Below, one piece after another: positions 1-8,775 of a DNA stretch of 64,000 nt (positions within the stretch are counted from its first letter, which is position 1; every line of letters starts with the position of its first letter). The notes beneath the pieces are model-generated. The model was not told the origin of the DNA and searched no databases. It saw nothing but the letters and a program-made list of their open reading frames with translations. Both the position numbers and the translations under genes were made by a program. The stretch is from Tabrizicola flagellatus (GTDB lineage Bacteria > Pseudomonadota > Alphaproteobacteria > Rhodobacterales > Rhodobacteraceae): assembly GCF_008271465.1 (NCBI RefSeq), contig NZ_VMDU01000009.1, forward strand, positions 37,431 to 101,430. Reading direction: 5' to 3'.

Positions 1-765
1 AGCGAGATTTCCGTGGTCGAGGCGCTGGAAGGCTTTCGCCGGGCGACAAACGCGCTGCACGACATCAGCTTCGACACGATCTGCGGCGCGGGGCCGAACG
101 GCGCGATCATGCATTACCGCGTCACCGAGGAAACCAACCGCCCCGTCCGTCAGGACGAGCTGCTTCTGGTCGATTCCGGGGCGCAATATGTGGACGGCAC
201 CACCGACATCACCCGCACCGTCGCGGTCGGCGATCCGGGGCGGGAGGCGCGGGAATGCTATACCCGCGTCCTGCAGGGCCTGATCGCGATCAGCCGGGCC
301 CGGTTTCCGAAGGGGTTGCCCGGCCGCGACATCGACGCGCTTGCGCGGTTCAACCTGTGGGTCGCCGGGCAGGACTACGACCACGGCACCGGGCATGGCG
401 TGGGGGCCTTCCTGTCGGTGCACGAGGGGCCGCAGCGGATCAGCCGCGTGTCCGAAGTGCCGCTGGAACCCGGCATGATCCTGTCGAACGAACCGGGCTA
501 TTACCGCGAGGGCGCCTTCGGCATCCGGCTGGAGAACCTGATCGTCGTGCAGGAGGCCCCGCCCCTTGGCGACAACCGGGCGCAGCTGGCCTTCGAGACG
601 CTGACCTTCGTCCCCTTCGACCGCCGCCTGATCCTGGCGGAAGAGCTGTCCCCGGCCGAGCGGCGCTGGCTGGACGCCTACCACGCCGAGGTGCTGCAAA
701 AGCTGGCCAACCGGGTTTCGGGCGCTACCCTTGACTGGCTGAGGGCGGCCTGCGCCCCGATCTGA
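1..765 (+). CDS. M24-family aminopeptidase (Xaa-Pro aminopeptidase type), C-terminal part
   Basis: The frame is open from base 1, so this is the 3' end of a gene that begins outside the window; about 255 residues are visible. All five metal ligands of the pita-bread fold are present: two Asp in LLLVDSGAQY and GTTDITRT, His in HGTGHGVG, Glu in SNEPGYY, and Glu in IRLENL. Enzymes of this family remove an N-terminal residue that precedes proline, using two metal ions in the cytoplasm. The tail after the last ligand, with LTFVPFDRRL, fits the longer aminopeptidase P type of roughly 600 residues, which would put some 340 residues upstream. Next is DUF427, 16 bp downstream on the same strand. The family is certain; the exact peptide specificity is inferred. 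Confidence 0.88.
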   Translation, partial: SEISVVEALEGFRRATNALHDISFDTICGAGPNGAIMHYRVTEETNRPVRQDELLLVDSGAQYVDGTTDITRTVAVGDPGREARECYTRVLQGLIAISRARFPKGLPGRDIDALARFNLWVAGQDYDHGTGHGVGAFLSVHEGPQRISRVSEVPLEPGMILSNEPGYYREGAFGIRLENLIVVQEAPPLGDNRAQLAFETLTFVPFDRRLILAEELSPAERRWLDAYHAEVLQKLANRVSGATLDWLRAACAPI

Positions 766-781
766 GGCCGGGGAGAAGACA

Positions 782-1120
782 ATGGGAAGCCACATCACCA
801 TCGCGCCGATCGACGGTCCGGTCACGGTTGCGGTGGGCGATCTGCGGCTGGGCGAAAGCCGGGCGGCGCTGGAGCTGAAGGAGGGGCGTTACCCCGCAGT
901 CACCTATGTCCCGCGCGAGGACATCGACATGTCGCGGCTGGTCAGGACCGAAAAGACCACAAACTGTCCGTGGAAGGGCCGCGCCAATTACTATTCGGTC
1001 CACAGCGAGGGTGGTCTGATCGAAAATGCAGTCTGGACCTACGAGGACCCCAAGGCCGACGTGGCCGCCATCGCGGGGTATCTGGCCTTTTACCCAAACG
1101 TGACCGTCACGCGCGGCTAG
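782..1120 (+). CDS. DUF427 domain protein
   Basis: This is a 112-residue protein that matches the short cytosolic DUF427 family from end to end. Typical segments are CPWKGRANYYSV near residue 65 and ENAVWTYEDP near residue 85. The biochemical role of the family is not established, and nothing here adds to it. A GGAGA ribosome site lies 6-7 bases before the ATG. The gene follows the aminopeptidase closely and may share its transcript. Its last 14 bases overlap the 3' end of sufE, which runs the opposite way, so there is no separate terminator between them. Confidence 0.85.
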   Translation: MGSHITIAPIDGPVTVAVGDLRLGESRAALELKEGRYPAVTYVPREDIDMSRLVRTEKTTNCPWKGRANYYSVHSEGGLIENAVWTYEDPKADVAAIAGYLAFYPNVTVTRG

Positions 1121-1517
1121 CGGCCTCTTCGCGGATGCGCTGCACCATGGCGCGAAGGCCGTTCGACCGCTGGCTGGACAGGTGGTCGTTCAGACCCAGT
1201 CGTCCAAGTTCGGCGGCGGCGTCCACCTTTGCCACCTCGGCCACCGGCAGACCGGAATAGAGCGCGTGCAGGATGGCGATCAGGCCGCGGACGATCATCG
1301 CGTCGCTGTCGCCCTGGAAATCGAAGCGACCGTCTTCGACGATGGGGCGCAGCCAGACCTGGCTGGCGCAGCCCTGGACCTTGAGCGCCGGCACCTTGAA
1401 GCTGTCGTCCATGGGCGGCATCGCCTTGCCCAGTTCGATGACATGGCGATAGCGGTCCTCCCAGTCGTCGAGGAAGTCGAAGGTCTCGGCAATCTCTTCG
1501 AAGGCTTGGCTCGCCAT
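1107..1517 (-). CDS. sufE: SufE family sulfur acceptor
   Basis: This 136-residue protein accepts persulfide sulfur from a SufS-type cysteine desulfurase and passes it to Fe-S cluster assembly. The acceptor cysteine is in KVQGCASQVWL. The N-terminal pattern FDFLDDWEDRYRHVIELG and the C-terminal LGLNDHLSSQRSNGL are both characteristic. The start is placed at the ATG giving MASQAFEEI, which has a GGAG site upstream; a longer reading to base 1601 would add 28 unconserved residues. It sits alone, away from any suf operon, which is common for this family in alphaproteobacteria. It overlaps DUF427 tail to tail by 14 bases. Confidence 0.93.
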   Translation of the reverse strand: MASQAFEEIAETFDFLDDWEDRYRHVIELGKAMPPMDDSFKVPALKVQGCASQVWLRPIVEDGRFDFQGDSDAMIVRGLIAILHALYSGLPVAEVAKVDAAAELGRLGLNDHLSSQRSNGLRAMVQRIREEAASRA

Positions 1518-1639
1518 GGTCTGCTCCGGTCTGTGCCTGTCAGGTAAGGCGCGGGGCCGGGACAGTCCAGCCCAAGATGCGCTTTTCAAACGCGGTGCCA
1601 TCGGCTACCCAAGGGGCAACGCATCAGGAAGATCGCTCC

Positions 1640-2098
1640 ATGTCGCTGTCCCGCCGTCATCTCGTGCTTGGTCTTGCCGTCGCTGTCGCAGGCTGCGGCG
1701 GACTGCGGCAGAGCAAGCTGAACCCGTTCAACTGGTTCCGCAAATCCGAACCGCGCGAGACGATCGTGCTGCCGGAGGCCAAGGAGGACGGGCGGATCCT
1801 GGCCGAGGTCGTCATGTCGATGTCGGTCGAGCCGATGCCGGGCGGGGCCATCGTGCGGGCGCGTGGCCAGATGCCGGTCCAGGGCTACTGGAGCGCCGAG
1901 CTGGTCCCGCAGCCGCTGACCGAGGGCGGCACGCTGGTCTACGAGTTCCGGGTCTTCCCGCCCACCGGGAAAACCGCCGTGAACACGCCGCAGTCGCGGC
2001 AGGTGGACGTGGCGATCTACATTTCGAACGTCAAGCTGGAGAACGTGCGCGAGATCGTGGTGCAGGGCGCCACCAACGCGCGGGCCTCGCGGCGCTAG
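1640..2098 (+). CDS. Predicted lipoprotein of unknown function
   Basis: This is a 152-residue protein with a typical lipoprotein signal: positive residues MSLSRRH, a hydrophobic stretch, and a lipobox ending VAVAGC, so Cys20 or so is the expected lipidated residue. The mature part has no motif I recognise. It looks like a small beta-rich domain, with runs such as GGAIVRARGQMPVQGYWSAE. The start at 1640 is chosen because it gives the clean signal peptide; an upstream ATG at 1577 would bury it. It is transcribed away from sufE and converges on rnd. Its function is unknown. Location in the cell envelope is inferred from the signal. Confidence 0.75.
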   Translation: MSLSRRHLVLGLAVAVAGCGGLRQSKLNPFNWFRKSEPRETIVLPEAKEDGRILAEVVMSMSVEPMPGGAIVRARGQMPVQGYWSAELVPQPLTEGGTLVYEFRVFPPTGKTAVNTPQSRQVDVAIYISNVKLENVREIVVQGATNARASRR

Positions 2099-2108
2099 GC
2101 GGCTCCTG

Positions 2109-2159
2109 GTGCGACTGCGTCGCCTCGTCGCGGACGGCGCGAGGAGGGACGCAGTCCAC
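2109..2159. terminator. Long hairpin between convergent lipoprotein gene and rnd
   Basis: The arms GACTGCGTC (2113-2121) and GACGCAGTC (2148-2156) pair perfectly. Inner arms CCTCG and CGAGG and an outer GTG/CAC extend the stem with small mismatches. It lies between two convergent genes and could end transcription in both directions. There is no strong T-run, so rho-independent activity is inferred from position and stem strength only. Confidence 0.5.
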
Positions 2160-2182
2160 GACGAGCGTCCGGGCCGGGCGGC

Positions 2183-3337
2183 TCAGAGCTGGACCACCCG
2201 AACCTCGCTGCCCTTCGCGGACAGGGCGATCTCGCCCTTGCAGAGGCGCATCGCATCCTCGCCAAAGGCCTCGCGCCGCCAACCGGTGAGGGCGGGCACA
2301 TCGCGTTCGCCCGCCGCGATCAGGTCGAGATCGGCAGAAGAGGCGATCAGCCGGGGCGCGACCCCCAGGCTTTCCGACTTGGCCTTGAGCAGCACGCGGA
2401 GCAGGTCGGCCAGCGCGGGGTTGACCTGCAACTGCTCGCGTCCGTTTTCGACCCGCGGGATATCCTCGGGCCGCATCTCCAGCCCCTCCTTCACCGCGGC
2501 GAGGATGCCTTCCACGATCTCGGGCTTGCGGCCTTCGCGCAGGAGGAGGCGCGAGCGGCCCAGTTCCTCGGCCGTGGTGGGCTTGGTCGAGGCGAGCTCC
2601 AGCAGGGCATCGTCCTTCATCACGCGGCTGCGCGGCACGTTCTGAGCCTGGGCATAGGCCTCGCGGAAGCGGGCCAGCGCCTTGACCACGGCCAGGAAGC
2701 GGCCCGAGGTCGTGCGGGTCTTGATCCGCTGCCAGGCCTCGTCGGGGTGGATGGTATAGGTCGCGGGGTCGGTGAGGACCGCGAGTTCCTCGGCCACCCA
2801 TTCGGCGCGGCCGTTCTTCCTCAACTGGCCCGCAAGCCATTCGTAGATCACCCGAAGGTGGGTCACATCGGCCAGCGCATATTCCTTCTGCGCCTCGGAC
2901 AGCGGTCGGCGCGACCAGTCGGTGAAGCGCGAAGTCTTGTCCAGATCGGCGCGGGCGATCTTCTTGACCAGGGTCTCGTAGCCCACCTGTTCGCCGAAGC
3001 CGCAGACCATGGCGGCGACCTGGGTATCGAACAGGGGCCTGGGGAACACCCCGCCCTCGACGAAGAAGATTTCCAGATCCTGCCGGGCGGCGTGGAAGAC
3101 CTTGACCGTCGCCTCGTGGCGGAAGAGGTCGTAGAGCGGCTCCAGTGACATGTCCGGCCCCTCGATCGGGTCGATCAGCACCGCCTCGCCCGCGCCGGGC
3201 AGGGCCATCTGGATCAGGCAGAGCTTGGACCAGTAGGTGCGTTCGCGCAGGAATTCGGTGTCGAGGGTGACGAAGGGCTGGCTCTTGGCAAGCGCGCAGT
3301 AGTCGGCGAGGTCCTCGGTCGTGGTGATCGTGCGCAT
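2183..3337 (-). CDS. rnd: Ribonuclease D
   Basis: This is a 384-residue 3'-5' exoribonuclease that trims tRNA and other stable RNA precursors. It has the DEDD exonuclease domain first: TLDTEF with Asp26 and Glu28, HAARQDLEIFF near residue 90, and YALADVTHL with the last Asp. An HRDC nucleic-acid-binding domain follows (around residues 205-285, WQRIKTRTTSGR). The length matches family members. The start is the ATG giving MRTITTTEDL; the frame stays open upstream but those residues are not conserved. It is divergent from the DUF454 gene and convergent with the lipoprotein gene. Confidence 0.95.
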   Translation of the reverse strand: MRTITTTEDLADYCALAKSQPFVTLDTEFLRERTYWSKLCLIQMALPGAGEAVLIDPIEGPDMSLEPLYDLFRHEATVKVFHAARQDLEIFFVEGGVFPRPLFDTQVAAMVCGFGEQVGYETLVKKIARADLDKTSRFTDWSRRPLSEAQKEYALADVTHLRVIYEWLAGQLRKNGRAEWVAEELAVLTDPATYTIHPDEAWQRIKTRTTSGRFLAVVKALARFREAYAQAQNVPRSRVMKDDALLELASTKPTTAEELGRSRLLLREGRKPEIVEGILAAVKEGLEMRPEDIPRVENGREQLQVNPALADLLRVLLKAKSESLGVAPRLIASSADLDLIAAGERDVPALTGWRREAFGEDAMRLCKGEIALSAKGSEVRVVQL

Positions 3338-3470
3338 GTGCCGTCCTTTCGTCGCGGGGTCATCCCGCCGGTGCAGCTGCGTCTTATGGCTTCGGGGGCG
3401 AAAAGGAAAGGGGCGGGCTTGCGGAGGCCGGCGGCGCGTGAACAAGTGGCGCGCAAGAGGGAGGCGGGCG

Positions 3471-3836
3471 ATGCGCGGGATCTGGCTTCTGGCGGGGCTC
3501 CTGTTCCTGGGGCTGGGGCTGCTGGGCGTGGTGCTGCCCGTGCTGCCGACGACCCCCTTCATGCTGCTCGCGGCCGGATCGTTCGCCCAGTCCTCGCCCC
3601 GGCTGCATCGCTGGCTGCTGGCGCATCCGACTTTCGGCCCGCCAATCCGCAACTGGGAGGAGAACGGCGCCATTTCGCGCCCGGCCAAGCGGCTGGCGGT
3701 GGGCAGCATGGCGGCGGTCTTCGGCCTGTCGCTGATCCTGGGGCTGGGCTGGAAGATCCTGCTGGCGCAAGGCGCACTGATCGCGGCGGGCTGTGCCTTC
3801 GTCTTGACGCGGCCGGACGGGCCTCAGTCCAGGTAG
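3471..3836 (+). CDS. DUF454 (YbaN-like) inner-membrane protein
   Basis: This is a 121-residue membrane protein of the YbaN/DUF454 family. A first transmembrane segment lies at about residues 5-30 and two more at about 75-115. The family signature GVVLPVLPTTPFMLLAAG is followed by FAQSSPRLHRWL. Its function is not known. The ATG at 3471 is preceded by an AGGGAGG site. An in-frame GTG at 3438 would add eleven basic residues and is less likely. Its last 13 bases overlap the end of purN on the other strand. Confidence 0.85.
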   Translation: MRGIWLLAGLLFLGLGLLGVVLPVLPTTPFMLLAAGSFAQSSPRLHRWLLAHPTFGPPIRNWEENGAISRPAKRLAVGSMAAVFGLSLILGLGWKILLAQGALIAAGCAFVLTRPDGPQSR

Positions 3837-4414
3837 ACCGGCGTCCGGTCGCCCTGGACAAAGCGGCGCAGGACGGCGGGGTAGAGGCGGTGCTCCTCTT
3901 CCAGCACGCGGGTGGCAAGCGTGGCCTCGGTGTCGCCGGGCAGGATCGGCACGCGGGCCTGGCCGAGGATCGGGCCGGCATCGAGGTCGGCGGTGACCTC
4001 GTGCACGGTGCAGCCGGCATGGCTGTCGCCGGCGGCCAGCGCGCGGGCGTGGGTGTGCAGGCCGGGATATTTCGGCAGCAGCGAGGGATGGATGTTCAGC
4101 ATCCGCCCCTGGTAGCGGGCGATGAAACCGGGCGTCAGGATGCGCATGAAGCCTGCGAGGCACAGGATGTCCGGCTTTGCCGCGTCGATATGGGCGGCAA
4201 GCGCCGCCTCGAAGCCCTCGCGGTCGCGGCCGAAGGGGCGGTGATCGACGGCGGCGGTCGGGATGCCCAGTGCCGCGGCCTTGGCAAGGCCACCCGCAAG
4301 CGGATCGTTCGCGGCGACGAGGACGGGTTCGGCATAGCCGCCCTGCCGCATGTCCCCGACCAGGGCCAGCATGTTCGAGCCACCCCCGGAAATCAGGATG
4401 GCGACGCGCGTCAC
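3824..4414 (-). CDS. purN: Phosphoribosylglycinamide formyltransferase
   Basis: This 196-residue enzyme transfers the formyl group of 10-formyl-tetrahydrofolate to GAR in purine synthesis. The phosphate loop ISGGGSNM is at the N terminus. The folate and catalytic segment [10 protein letters not shown] appears near residue 90, followed by [16 protein letters not shown] with the catalytic His and then Asp in [10 protein letters not shown]. The start codon is GTG and overlaps the purM stop by four bases (GTGA), so translation is probably coupled. The order purM-purN as a two-gene operon is common. Confidence 0.96.
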   Translation of the reverse strand: MTRVAILISGGGSNMLALVGDMRQGGYAEPVLVAANDPLAGGLAKAAALGIPTAAVDHRPFGRDREGFEAALAAHIDAAKPDILCLAGFMRILTPGFIARYQGRMLNIHPSLLPKYPGLHTHARALAAGDSHAGCTVHEVTADLDAGPILGQARVPILPGDTEATLATRVLEEEHRLYPAVLRRFVQGDRTPVYLD

Positions 4415-5472
4415 AACAGGCGGCCCCGGTAGATCACCCCCTGCCCTTCCACGATCCGTCCGAGGCGGGTCACCGTCTCGCCCTCGGCCTGCAACAGCGC
4501 GGTGAGGGCGTCGGCCCTGTCCTCGGCAACGACAAGGATCATGCCGATGCCGCAGTTGAAGGTCTTGAGCAGTTCCGGCTCTGCCATGTTCGCGGTGGTG
4601 GCCAGCCAGCGGAACACCGGCGGCAGGTCCCAGGCGCCAAGGTCGATCTCGCAGGCCAGCCCCCCGTTTTCAGTAGGGGCGGGCAGGACGCGGGGCGGGT
4701 TTTCCGTCAGCCCGCCGCCGGTGATATGGGCGAGGCCGCGGACGCCGCCCGCCCGGATGGCGGCCAGCACCTGCCGGACGTAAAGCCGGGTGGGCGTCAG
4801 CAGCGCCGCGCCGAGGCTGCCCTCGCAGAAGGGCGAGGGCGCGTCCCAGCCGAGGCCGGACAGCTCCACCACCTTGCGCACGAAGCTGTAGCCGTTGGAA
4901 TGGACGCCCGACGAGGCGAGGCCGAGCAGGACGTCACCTTTGGCCACGCCGCGCGGCAGGTCCTGCCCGCGCTCCATGGCGCCAACGGCGAAGCCGGCCA
5001 GGTCGAAATCGCCCTTGTGATACATGCCCGGCATCTCGGCCGTCTCGCCGCCGATCAGCGCGCAGCCCGAGTCCGCGCAGCCCTTGGCGATGCCCTCGAC
5101 GATGCGGGCGGCCTGATCGACCTCAAGCTTGCCGGTGGCGAAATAGTCGAGGAAGAACAGCGGCTCCGCCCCCTGGCAGACGAGGTCGTTGACGCACATC
5201 GCCACGAGGTCCACGCCGATCGTGTCGACATGACCGGTGTCGATGGCGATGCGCAGCTTGGTGCCCACCCCATCGGTCGCGGCGACGAGGATCGGATCCT
5301 TGTAGCCCGCGGCCTTGAGGTCGAAGAGCGCGCCGAAGCCGCCAAGGCCGCCCATCGTGCCGGGCCGGTTCGTGGCCTTAGCCGCCGGCTTGATCCGGTC
5401 CACCAGCGCGTTTCCGGCGTCGATGTCCACGCCGGCATCGGCATAGGTCAGTCCGTTGTGCCCCGTGGTCAT
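4411..5472 (-). CDS. purM: Phosphoribosylformylglycinamidine cyclo-ligase
   Basis: This 353-residue enzyme closes the imidazole ring in purine synthesis (FGAM to AIR, using ATP). Clear signatures are [41 protein letters not shown] and [12 protein letters not shown], in the AIR-synthetase fold order, with the C-terminal AIRS-C half from about residue 175. The start is the ATG giving [16 protein letters not shown]; the frame is open further upstream without conservation. It is the first gene of the purMN operon. The tRNA gene starts about 130 bp upstream on the opposite strand. Confidence 0.97.
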   Translation of the reverse strand: MTTGHNGLTYADAGVDIDAGNALVDRIKPAAKATNRPGTMGGLGGFGALFDLKAAGYKDPILVAATDGVGTKLRIAIDTGHVDTIGVDLVAMCVNDLVCQGAEPLFFLDYFATGKLEVDQAARIVEGIAKGCADSGCALIGGETAEMPGMYHKGDFDLAGFAVGAMERGQDLPRGVAKGDVLLGLASSGVHSNGYSFVRKVVELSGLGWDAPSPFCEGSLGAALLTPTRLYVRQVLAAIRAGGVRGLAHITGGGLTENPPRVLPAPTENGGLACEIDLGAWDLPPVFRWLATTANMAEPELLKTFNCGIGMILVVAEDRADALTALLQAEGETVTRLGRIVEGQGVIYRGRLL

Positions 5473-5604
5473 CTGCCTGCCCCTTCGCGCGGAATCGATC
5501 CTGCGGCCCGCATAGACGATTGCCCGCAGGCGTGCAACGCGCGCCCGCCCGGACGCCCGCCCGCTTGACCGCCCGCCCGGTTCTGCTAGGCAGGGTCCGG
5601 CTAC

Positions 5605-5681
5605 GGGCCTGTAGCTCAATTGGTTAGAGCAGGGCGCTCATAACGCCTTGGTTGGGGGTTCGAGTCCCTCCGGGCCTACCA
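5605..5681 (+). tRNA. tRNA with CAU anticodon, probably tRNA-Ile2 (lysidine type)
   Basis: A complete 77-nt cloverleaf with encoded CCA. The acceptor arms GGGCCTG and CGGGCCT pair with two G-U pairs. The D arm is GCTC/GAGC, the anticodon loop is CTCATAA, and the T arm is GGGGG-TTCGAGT-CCCTC. The anticodon CAT alone cannot separate elongator Met from the Ile tRNA that TilS modifies to read AUA. The acceptor pairs C4-G69 and C5-G68, and the stretch CTTGGT after the anticodon stem, resemble Ile2 tRNAs, so I favour Ile2. It ends only nine bases before the stop codon of the convergent reductase gene. Confidence 0.93.
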
Positions 5682-5690
5682 TCTGCCTGA

Positions 5691-6662
5691 TCAGGCGACC
5701 CGGTCCTGCGGCTCGCGCCCCTCGAAGAAGGCGGTCAGGTTCTCCAGCACGCGGAAGCCCATAGCCTCGCGCGTCTCGCGCGTGGCAGAACCGAGATGAG
5801 GCAGCAGGACCAGGTTGTCGGCGTGCAGCAGCGCGTCGGGAATGGCCGGTTCGCGTTCGAACACATCGAGCCCCGCGCCGGCGATGGTGCCGAACCAGAG
5901 CGACTGGGCCAGCGCGTGTTCGTCCACCACCTCGCCGCGGGCGGTGTTGATGAGGAAGGCCGTGGGCTTCATCAGGTCCAGCCGCCGGGCGTTGATGAGG
6001 TGGCGGTTTGCGGCACCGCCGGGGCAATGCAGCGAGACGAAATCGCATTGCGGCAGCAGGTCCTCGATCGTGGGGACCTGGACCGCGTTGTAGCGCGCCA
6101 GCACCTCCGGGGCGACCGCGGAGCGGTTCTGCACCAGGATCTTCATGCCGAAGCCGAAATGCGCCCGCTGCGCCATGGCCTGCCCGATGCGGCCGAAGCC
6201 GATGATGCCGAGCGTCGCGCCCGAGACCTTGGTGCCGATCAGATGGGTCGGGCGCCACCCGCTCCAGCGGCCCTCGCGCAGTTCCCGCTCGCCCTCGCCC
6301 GCCCGGCGCGCGACCATCAGCATCAGCGTCATCGCGATGTCGGCGGTGCATTCCGACAGCACATCGGGCGTGTTGGTGACGGCAATCCCGCGCGCCCTGG
6401 CGGCCTCGGTGTCGATGTGGGAGAACCCGACGCCGTAGTTGGCGAGGATGCGGGTGCGCGGGGTCCCCGCCTCGAAGACCGTGGCGGGCAGCCTGTCGGT
6501 GACGGTGGGGAGGATGGCGTCGTAGCGGGTCATGGCCTCGCGGAAGTCGGCCTCGGTGAGCGGCTTGTCGGCCTGGTTGAGATCGACATCGAAGTTCGCG
6601 GCCATCCGCGCCTCGACCGCCTGCGGCCAGCGGCGCGTGACCAGGACCTTGGGCTTGTTCAT
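5691..6662 (-). CDS. D-2-hydroxyacid dehydrogenase, probable hydroxypyruvate/glyoxylate reductase
   Basis: A 323-residue NAD(P)H-dependent reductase. The Rossmann motif GFGRIGQAM is near residue 155. The catalytic triad is Arg in NTARGEVVDE, Glu in LDVFEREP and His in LPHLGSAT. Substrate-binding ANYGVGFSHID is near residue 80. In the serine cycle such an enzyme reduces hydroxypyruvate, the product of serine-glyoxylate aminotransferase, to glycerate. Position after aminotransferase, mtkA and mtkB supports that job, but glyoxylate or another 2-keto acid is also possible. A purine-rich GGGGAGG directly abuts the ATG. The gap to mtkB is 17 bp, so it is probably the last gene of the operon. Confidence 0.88.
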   Translation of the reverse strand: MNKPKVLVTRRWPQAVEARMAANFDVDLNQADKPLTEADFREAMTRYDAILPTVTDRLPATVFEAGTPRTRILANYGVGFSHIDTEAARARGIAVTNTPDVLSECTADIAMTLMLMVARRAGEGERELREGRWSGWRPTHLIGTKVSGATLGIIGFGRIGQAMAQRAHFGFGMKILVQNRSAVAPEVLARYNAVQVPTIEDLLPQCDFVSLHCPGGAANRHLINARRLDLMKPTAFLINTARGEVVDEHALAQSLWFGTIAGAGLDVFEREPAIPDALLHADNLVLLPHLGSATRETREAMGFRVLENLTAFFEGREPQDRVA

Positions 6663-6679
6663 CCTCCCCTTCCCTCTTT

Positions 6680-7573
6680 TCAGGCGGCGCGCTTGGCCAT
6701 GACCTTGGCCACGGTCTCGCCGATCACGCTCGGGTTTTCGGCGACGGTAACGCCGGCGGCGGTGAGAATTTCCACCTTTTCCGACGCGCTTTCCCCGAAG
6801 GCCGAGATGATCGCACCCGCGTGGCCCATGGTGCGGCCCTTCGGCGCGGTGAGGCCCGCGATATAGGCGATGACCGGCTTGGTCATGTGGTTCTGGATGT
6901 ATTCGGCGGCTTCGGCCTCTTGCGGCCCGCCGATCTCGCCGATCATGCAGACGACATGCGTGTCGGGGTCGGCCTCGAAGCGTTCGAGGATGTCGCGGAA
7001 GGACGAGCCGTTGATCGGGTCGCCGCCGATGCCCACAGAGGTCGAGACGCCGATGCCCCGGTCCTTCAGCTGCTGGGCGGCCTCATAGCCCAGCGTGCCC
7101 GAGCGGCTGACGATGCCGACATGGCCCTGGAGGTAGATGTGGCCCGGCATGATGCCGAGAAGCGCCTTGCCGGGGCTGATGGTGCCGGCGCAGTTCGGGC
7201 CCGTGAGGACCATGCGGCGTTCGCGGGGGTAGCGCAGCATGTAGCGCTTCACGCGGATCATGTCCTGCGCCGGGATCCCGTCGGTGATGCAGACGCAGTA
7301 GCGGATGCCCCCGTCGGCGGCTTCCATGATCGAGTCGGCGGCAAAGGGCGGCGGCACGAAGACGAGGCTGGTGTCGCAGGAGGTGGCGGCGACGGCCTCT
7401 TTCATCGTGTTGAACACGGGGATGCCCATGACGGTTTCCCCGCCCTTGCCCGGGACCACCCCCGCGACGACATTGGTGCCGTAGTCGAGCATTTCCTTGG
7501 TGTGGAACTGCGCCATGCGGCCGGTGATGCCCTGCACGACGACGCGGCTGGAACGGTCGAGAAAGATGCTCAT
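6680..7573 (-). CDS. mtkB: Malate-CoA ligase subunit alpha (SucD-like)
   Basis: This 297-residue protein belongs to the CoA-binding, phospho-histidine family of succinyl-CoA synthetase alpha. The N-terminal CoA fold contains GITGRMAQFHT. The later part has GPNCAGTISPG, and the phosphorylated His is in GRTMGHAGAIIS. With MtkA it would make malyl-CoA from malate, CoA and ATP. The assignment to malate rather than succinate comes from the neighbours (aminotransferase, hydroxypyruvate reductase, malyl-CoA lyase), since sucCD normally sit with sucAB. Its ATG overlaps the mtkA stop by one base (TGATG), so expression is coupled. Confidence 0.9.
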   Translation of the reverse strand: MSIFLDRSSRVVVQGITGRMAQFHTKEMLDYGTNVVAGVVPGKGGETVMGIPVFNTMKEAVAATSCDTSLVFVPPPFAADSIMEAADGGIRYCVCITDGIPAQDMIRVKRYMLRYPRERRMVLTGPNCAGTISPGKALLGIMPGHIYLQGHVGIVSRSGTLGYEAAQQLKDRGIGVSTSVGIGGDPINGSSFRDILERFEADPDTHVVCMIGEIGGPQEAEAAEYIQNHMTKPVIAYIAGLTAPKGRTMGHAGAIISAFGESASEKVEILTAAGVTVAENPSVIGETVAKVMAKRAA

Positions 7574-8763
7574 CACACGGCCCTCATCAGGTGCTTGCGG
7601 TCGTTCTTCCAGGCGATCACGGCGCGTTCGGCGGCCTCCATCAGCGTGTTGGCGCGAATGATCGGCAGGCCGGACTGGGCGAGGATCTTCTGGCCTTCCT
7701 CGACGTTGGTGCCGGAGAGGCGGACGATCACGGGCACGTCCACGGGTTCCGCCTTCAGCGCCTGCACGACGCCCTCGGCCACCCAATCGCAGCGGTTGAT
7801 GCCGGCGAAGATGTTCACAAGGACCGCCTGCACGTTCTTGTCGGACATCACCAGGCGGAAGGCTTTGGCCACCCGTTCCGGCGTGGCGCCACCGCCGATG
7901 TCGAGGAAGTTGGCGGGCTCACCCCCGGCCAGCTTGATCGTGTCCATCGTCGCCATCGCGAGGCCCGCACCGTTGACGATGCAGCCGATGTTACCTGACA
8001 GGCCGATGTAGGCGAGGCCCCGGTCGGCGGCGCGGGCCTCGCGCGGGTCCTCCTGGCTCTTGTCGCGCAGTTCCGCGATCTGCGGGTGACGGAACAGCGC
8101 GTTGGTGTCGAAGGTCATCTTCGCGTCGAGCGCAAGGATGCGGTTGTCGGCGGTCACGACCAGCGGGTTGATTTCCACCATCGTCGCGTCAAGGTCGCGG
8201 AAGGCGCGGTAGCAGCCTTGCAGCGTGCGGACCATCTGCTGGGTCAGCGCGGCGGGAATGCCCAGCTTGAAGGCGATCTCGCGCGCCTGGAACTCCTGCA
8301 GCCCGACAGCGGGTTCGATCGAGGAGCGCACGATCGAGTCCGGCCGCGTGGCCGAGATTTCCTCGATTTCCATCCCGCCCTCGCCGGAGGCCACGATCAT
8401 CACCCGCTGCGACGACCGGTCGAGGACGAAGCCGAGGTAGATTTCGCGACTGAAATCGACGGCCTGCTCGACATAGACGCGGTAGATGCCCTTGCCCTCG
8501 GGGCCGGTCTGGTGGGTGACGATCTTCTGGCCGAACATGGCCTCGCTCGCCTCGTGGATCTCGCTTTCCGAGGCGCAGAGCTTGACGCCCCCCGCCTTGC
8601 CGCGGCCCCCGGCGTGGACCTGGGCCTTGACGATCCAGCGGTCGCCCCCCAGTTCACGCGCCCGGTAGGCGGCCTGTTCGGGGCTGTAGGCCAGCGCGCC
8701 GGCGGGCACGGTGACGCCGAACTTGGCAAGGATTTCCTTGGCCTGGTATTCGTGGATGTCCAT
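7573..8763 (-). CDS. mtkA: Malate-CoA ligase subunit beta (SucC-like)
   Basis: A 396-residue ATP-grasp subunit that starts [12 protein letters not shown], as expected for the family. The ATP-grasp part (residues 1-240) includes [14 protein letters not shown] and VEINPLVV. The ligase-CoA domain carries [12 protein letters not shown] and [10 protein letters not shown]. The last segment reads differently from the IMRCD typical of succinyl-CoA synthetase and resembles known malate thiokinases. A GGGAGGA site precedes the ATG. The gap to the upstream aminotransferase is 12 bp. Together with MtkB it forms the malyl-CoA-forming step of the serine cycle. Confidence 0.92.
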   Translation of the reverse strand: MDIHEYQAKEILAKFGVTVPAGALAYSPEQAAYRARELGGDRWIVKAQVHAGGRGKAGGVKLCASESEIHEASEAMFGQKIVTHQTGPEGKGIYRVYVEQAVDFSREIYLGFVLDRSSQRVMIVASGEGGMEIEEISATRPDSIVRSSIEPAVGLQEFQAREIAFKLGIPAALTQQMVRTLQGCYRAFRDLDATMVEINPLVVTADNRILALDAKMTFDTNALFRHPQIAELRDKSQEDPREARAADRGLAYIGLSGNIGCIVNGAGLAMATMDTIKLAGGEPANFLDIGGGATPERVAKAFRLVMSDKNVQAVLVNIFAGINRCDWVAEGVVQALKAEPVDVPVIVRLSGTNVEEGQKILAQSGLPIIRANTLMEAAERAVIAWKNDRKHLMRAV

Positions 8764-8775
8764 GTCTTCCTCCCG

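Noticed and set aside
1577..1639. Longer N terminus for the lipoprotein gene from the ATG at 1577
   Set aside because: It would place 21 polar residues before the lipoprotein signal and abolish a normal export signal.
5638..6351. Minus-strand open frame overlapping the tRNA and the reductase gene
   Set aside because: It is an out-of-frame shadow of the reductase gene that also runs through the tRNA. It has no domain and a strongly biased composition.
6680..8763. mtkAB as the TCA-cycle succinyl-CoA synthetase sucCD
   Set aside because: The neighbours are serine-cycle genes rather than sucAB or mdh, and the beta subunit carries GINRCDW instead of the usual IMRCD segment. A genome-wide check would settle it.
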